NCBI RefSeq assembly: GCF_036417845.1
Contig: NC_089978.1
Location: forward strand, 88,654,007 to 88,718,006
Direction: 5' to 3'
Source of the DNA: Apteryx mantelli
Taxonomy: Eukaryota > Chordata > Aves > Apterygiformes > Apterygidae
Length of the DNA: 64,000 bases
Part shown: in pieces, positions 62,480-64,000 of the stretch
How the letters are laid out: the number at the start of each line of letters is the position of its first letter
How positions within the stretch are numbered: position 1 is the first letter of the stretch
Program-made: the position numbers and the translations under genes
The notes under the pieces: model-generated
What the model saw: only the letters and a program-made list of their open reading frames with translations
What the model was told of the DNA's origin: nothing
The model's database searches: none

Positions 62480-64000
62480 AAATAAAGAATTTGATGTTCC
62501 TGATAATTGTGTTGGCTTACATCAGACAGTTGAACAGTCATGGCAAAGCTAATGAAGGAATTCTATCCATCTCCTTAATGGCAATGTCAGTACTGGAAAA
62601 TGTTCTTACAAGCATAGCCACCCAAGGTCTTGGGGGAAAAAAGAAAAAAAAAACCCTTTGTGCAAGATAAAACATCAATTTTCTACAAAAATATTCCCCA
62701 CATATTATTGGGTGTATGTATTATTCACTAGGAGAATAAAAATGAAATTTGTTGTGGAAGGCTAAGGGTAAATTGTCAGTTACTAAAATTTTACAAAGTT
62801 AGTGTATAGAAAGCTCACAGATTTTTTGTTTGTTCTGCCTTGGTTGATAAAACCTTTGTCTGTTACTTACTTGGATGTCATTTAGTTTAGTTAGTTCTTC
62901 ATCCTAACCATTGTCCTTCAGCTCACTGTAAGCCCCACTGAACTACTCCATTATGAATTGGAGGTAACTAATGCTAATGAGATATGAATGAGTGAATCTG
63001 AACAGGCTGGGCAATCAGTTACTGCCTCTTCCGTTGGTATCAGATCACAGGATTTTATCAGTTTTCCGACATAGGGGGTGGTGGTATGGAAGTCTGAGCA
63101 TCCGAATGTGTTGGATTGTGGAACAGGGACTTGAGTTTGGAAAATACTGTGTCCTGAACACTTTTTTTCTTTGCAAGTCAGTGCAAACTCCTGTTTAGAA
63201 AAAGGAGTACTGTGTCCATAACAGGATAGCTGAAAATACAACTTCATTGTGTGACATGTTCCTTTAAGGAAACAAAAATTAGCCAAAAATTAGTCTTCTA
63301 ATTAAAAAAGATAAAGCAGAATAAAAACATTGCTGTCCAGCTCCATATAAAATAAATAAAAAACCCTTACTTTGCAAAACATTTGTTCTTCAGTTGATAA
63401 TATATTGCAGACTGTGGTGAGAATGGTGACATTTTAGATCCAAATGAAAAATGAACTTGCTCATAACTCTTTAATTACATATGTATGAAATTAGTTGAAC
63501 TAACAGAGGCAGAATTAAATAACATCTAAGAAATGTAATGTTGTCATTTCCTTAGATTTCCTCACTTTATACATGTTTAGTAATGTGGCCTACCTTTTAC
63601 AAGATAATTGACTTAAAAGCAGACAGTTCTATTTATCCTTAGAATTAAAACTGTAAATCTTAAGCCTGTACTCTCTCTTATATTGCTCTAAAATACTGAA
63701 AGGAATTTCTTGCAGAATACTGTACTGACAAATCTTATAAAATCAAAATTCATCTCATGGATGAGTTAAAATGAGACTGTGACCTCCAAAGGAAAAGATT
63801 GATGTGTGTCAGGGTTTAGTTAGAAACAATTTTATTGATTCAAAAACTACAAATAGATCTAATTTGTTTTGGTAAAGAAAATCTTTGAAAGTATTGAGGC
63901 AGTTCATAAAGGTGTAGCTCAAAGTTTATGAGTTCAGATATCATGAGTTATGATCTCAGTAATGTAGGATGTCATAGCCTACTTTCTAGAAAGGAAATGG

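Overview
This is a vertebrate genomic window. It looks like a sauropsid (turtle, crocodilian or bird) rather than a mammal: non-coding DNA is AT-rich with few repeats, I see no primate- or rodent-type SINE or L1, and the repeats I can recognise are old (a MIR/CORE-SINE-like piece, an L2/CR1-like LINE tail, and degenerate relics of the 'gggccaaatcct...' and 'aagtcaatggagttac...' kind that I know from turtles, crocodilians and birds). The species cannot be fixed from the sequence alone.

Only one protein-coding gene can be supported. At 52,286-52,349 on the + strand lies the first coding exon of CNKSR2 (connector enhancer of kinase suppressor of Ras 2), a postsynaptic scaffold protein. The exon reads from MALIM to QVVDWMK, then the first base of a Gly codon, then a strong GTGAGC donor. 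It sits in a large CpG island (about 51,050-53,000) that must hold the promoter and 5' UTR. The rest of the window, 52,350-64,000, is the start of intron 1; the next exon, which completes the SAM domain, is not here.

Positions 1 to about 50,700 are intergenic DNA upstream of CNKSR2. In mammals this gene is preceded by a very large gene desert towards RPS6KA3, and the absence of coding signal here fits that. The desert contains two compact CpG-dense patches in AT-rich surroundings (28,215-28,560 and 37,960-38,170), weaker ones at 25,310-25,560 and 29,390-29,640, a repeat-derived block with a degenerate minisatellite (32,770-33,855), a C-rich block with long but unconvincing open frames (47,560-48,165), the SINE and LINE relics (38,340-38,605 and 42,158-42,300), and several microsatellites. 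Three RFX X-box-like palindromes and one POU-dimer-like site are candidate regulatory sites in the desert and intron.

Nearly all open reading frames of 60-170 codons are chance frames: they have no recognisable homology, overlap each other on both strands, and lack coding composition. The 472-codon minus-strand frame over the promoter is an artefact of extreme GC content. I found no convincing new biological system. The most testable items are the orphan CpG islands, the uORF and G-rich elements around CNKSR2 exon 1, and the X-box sites.
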